DNA from: Haloplanus sp. HW8-1
Lineage (GTDB): Archaea; Halobacteriota; Halobacteria; Halobacteriales; Haloferacaceae
Reading direction: 5' to 3'
Assembly: GCF_023703795.1 (NCBI RefSeq)
Contig: NZ_CP098518.1
Span: 992,001 to 1,056,000, forward strand
DNA: 64,000 nucleotides
Part shown: positions 63,370 through 64,000 of the stretch, piece after piece
Layout of the letters: every line of letters begins with the position of its first letter
Numbering within the stretch: position 1 is the stretch's first letter
The notes under the pieces: generated by a model
What the model was told of the DNA's origin: nothing
Databases searched by the model: none
What the model saw: the letters and a program-made list of their open reading frames with translations, nothing else
Made by a program: the position numbers and the translations under genes

Positions 63370-63455
63370 TGTTGACTACATTCTCTGTATCTCGCACGCC
63401 ACTACTGACAGCGACTGGGTAGCTTGTTAAGGCTGTGCTGTATAGGGAGCGCAAG
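63370..63455 (+). repeat. Dispersed ~85 bp repeat, copy D
   Basis: GTGTTGACTACATTCTCTGT at the left and GTGCTGTATAGGGAGCGCA at the right match the family of copies A and B with divergence in the middle. It abuts the 3' end of the membrane gene at 63464. Confidence 0.65.
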
Positions 63456-63463
63456 TCCGTCGA

Positions 63464-63916
63464 TCAGGACTGTCTTATCAAAGGCTTCGGATAGAGCGCA
63501 AGTCCAACGACCGCTGATAGACATGCGATGACGTTCCCTTGCCAAGGCGGAGTCCCGGGCGTGTGCTGAAGCACCGACAGTGTCGCCCATAAGTTCGGGA
63601 GATAGAACAACAGGATGACTGTAGGCAACGCGTACACAGCCCATTTCCGGTCGTTACGGAATGGGAAAGCCAACAGCAGCAGAATCACAACTCCGACCGT
63701 GAACCACCCTCCTCCGGCAACGGTCATCAACGCTGATATCAATACCTGAGTCGCTGCCTCAACCTCGCCCCAACTCCGTGAGAATGCTTCCGCGTGGTAT
63801 GTCATAAACGTACGCTTGAGCGTGTATAATCCTCCCAGAATGAGACTCACTATGGCCGTAATACCGTACGAGAATCCAGCCGCCCATTTTCTGTGTTTAC
63901 TGTCACGGATCGGCAT
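63464..63916 (-). CDS. Four-helix membrane protein
   Basis: A 150-residue protein MPIRDSKHRKWAAGFSYGIT. Four hydrophobic segments: GITAIVSLILGGLYTL, TQVLISALMTVAGGGWFTVG, VGVVILLLLAFPF and YALPTVILLFYLPNLWATL, with a final one near the C-terminus. No family recognised. The remaining 84 bases of the window upstream of it hold nothing I can name. Confidence 0.65.
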   Translation of the reverse strand: MPIRDSKHRKWAAGFSYGITAIVSLILGGLYTLKRTFMTYHAEAFSRSWGEVEAATQVLISALMTVAGGGWFTVGVVILLLLAFPFRNDRKWAVYALPTVILLFYLPNLWATLSVLQHTPGTPPWQGNVIACLSAVVGLALYPKPLIRQS

Positions 63917-64000
63917 GAGATGTCACCAGCAGCGTCGGGTACATATCACCGCAAGGTATCGCCGCGACATGTTTATTTCTCACCGGAATGCTCTAGCGGC

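Noticed and set aside
1-64000. CRISPR arrays and cas genes
   Set aside because: No regularly spaced direct repeats of 28-37 bases and no Cas-like proteins were seen.

Overview
The window is chromosomal DNA from a haloarchaeon (class Halobacteria). The evidence is high GC, very acidic proteins, an archaeal ribosomal/RNA-polymerase operon (S13-S4-S11-RpoD-tRNA-L18e-L13-S9-RpoN-RpoK-enolase-S2), an archaeal-type methionine adenosyltransferase, and many small families known only from halophilic archaea. The genus cannot be fixed from the window alone.

Bases 1 to about 49.8 kb are core chromosome. In order they hold: the ribosomal operon (1-5967); a DUF2342-type zincin, small membrane and NTF2-like genes and an isolated nuoCD (6073-9377); a membrane methyltransferase and a Bat-type HTH regulator; the phosphate module phoU-pstB-pstA-pstC-pstS with a divergent AbrB-PhoU regulator (10857-17444); scattered small conserved genes, a NUDIX hydrolase, an NhaC antiporter, a METTL5-like methyltransferase and a rhomboid protease (17562-25321); a broken-up menaquinone cluster menF-menD...menB...menA-menC with a phosphate transporter and a tetrad-repeat protein inside it (26858-35160); pyrBI, gdh, a CitE-like lyase, fbp-fba, hbd and a CinA-like gene (36427-44516); and a three-gene ABC exporter locus including an ABC-permease/PrsW fusion (44577-48359).

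At 50051 a tRNA-Arg gene marks a sharp change. Its last 13 bases plus one more (14 bp) are repeated exactly at 60555-60568, bounding a 10.45 kb integrated island of visibly lower GC and without an integrase. The island carries five transcription units (51958-59150): a glutaredoxin-like protein plus an unknown helical protein; an ArsR-family regulator; cysteine desulfurase plus SAM-dependent methyltransferase plus nucleoside phosphorylase; methionine adenosyltransferase plus a DUF62 (SAM-hydrolase-family) protein; and a Cys-rich microprotein plus a DUF7553-like protein plus a DsrE-type sulfur carrier. Four units share an upstream motif close to TATATTCGCATA, and the regulator has the inverted repeat ATATTCG-N6-CGAATAT just before its start codon. 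I read this as one ArsR-controlled sulfur-transfer/SAM-turnover module that has not, as far as I know, been described. Its chemistry is an inference. A VapC toxin with a frameshifted VapB antitoxin sits next to the distal att copy.

Beyond the island (60.6-64 kb) the DNA stays accessory in character: dispersed copies of an ~85 bp repeat, a small MITE-like inverted repeat, a receiver-GAF-PAS sensor without a kinase domain whose first PAS is LOV-like but has His in place of the flavin-binding Cys, and a four-helix membrane protein.
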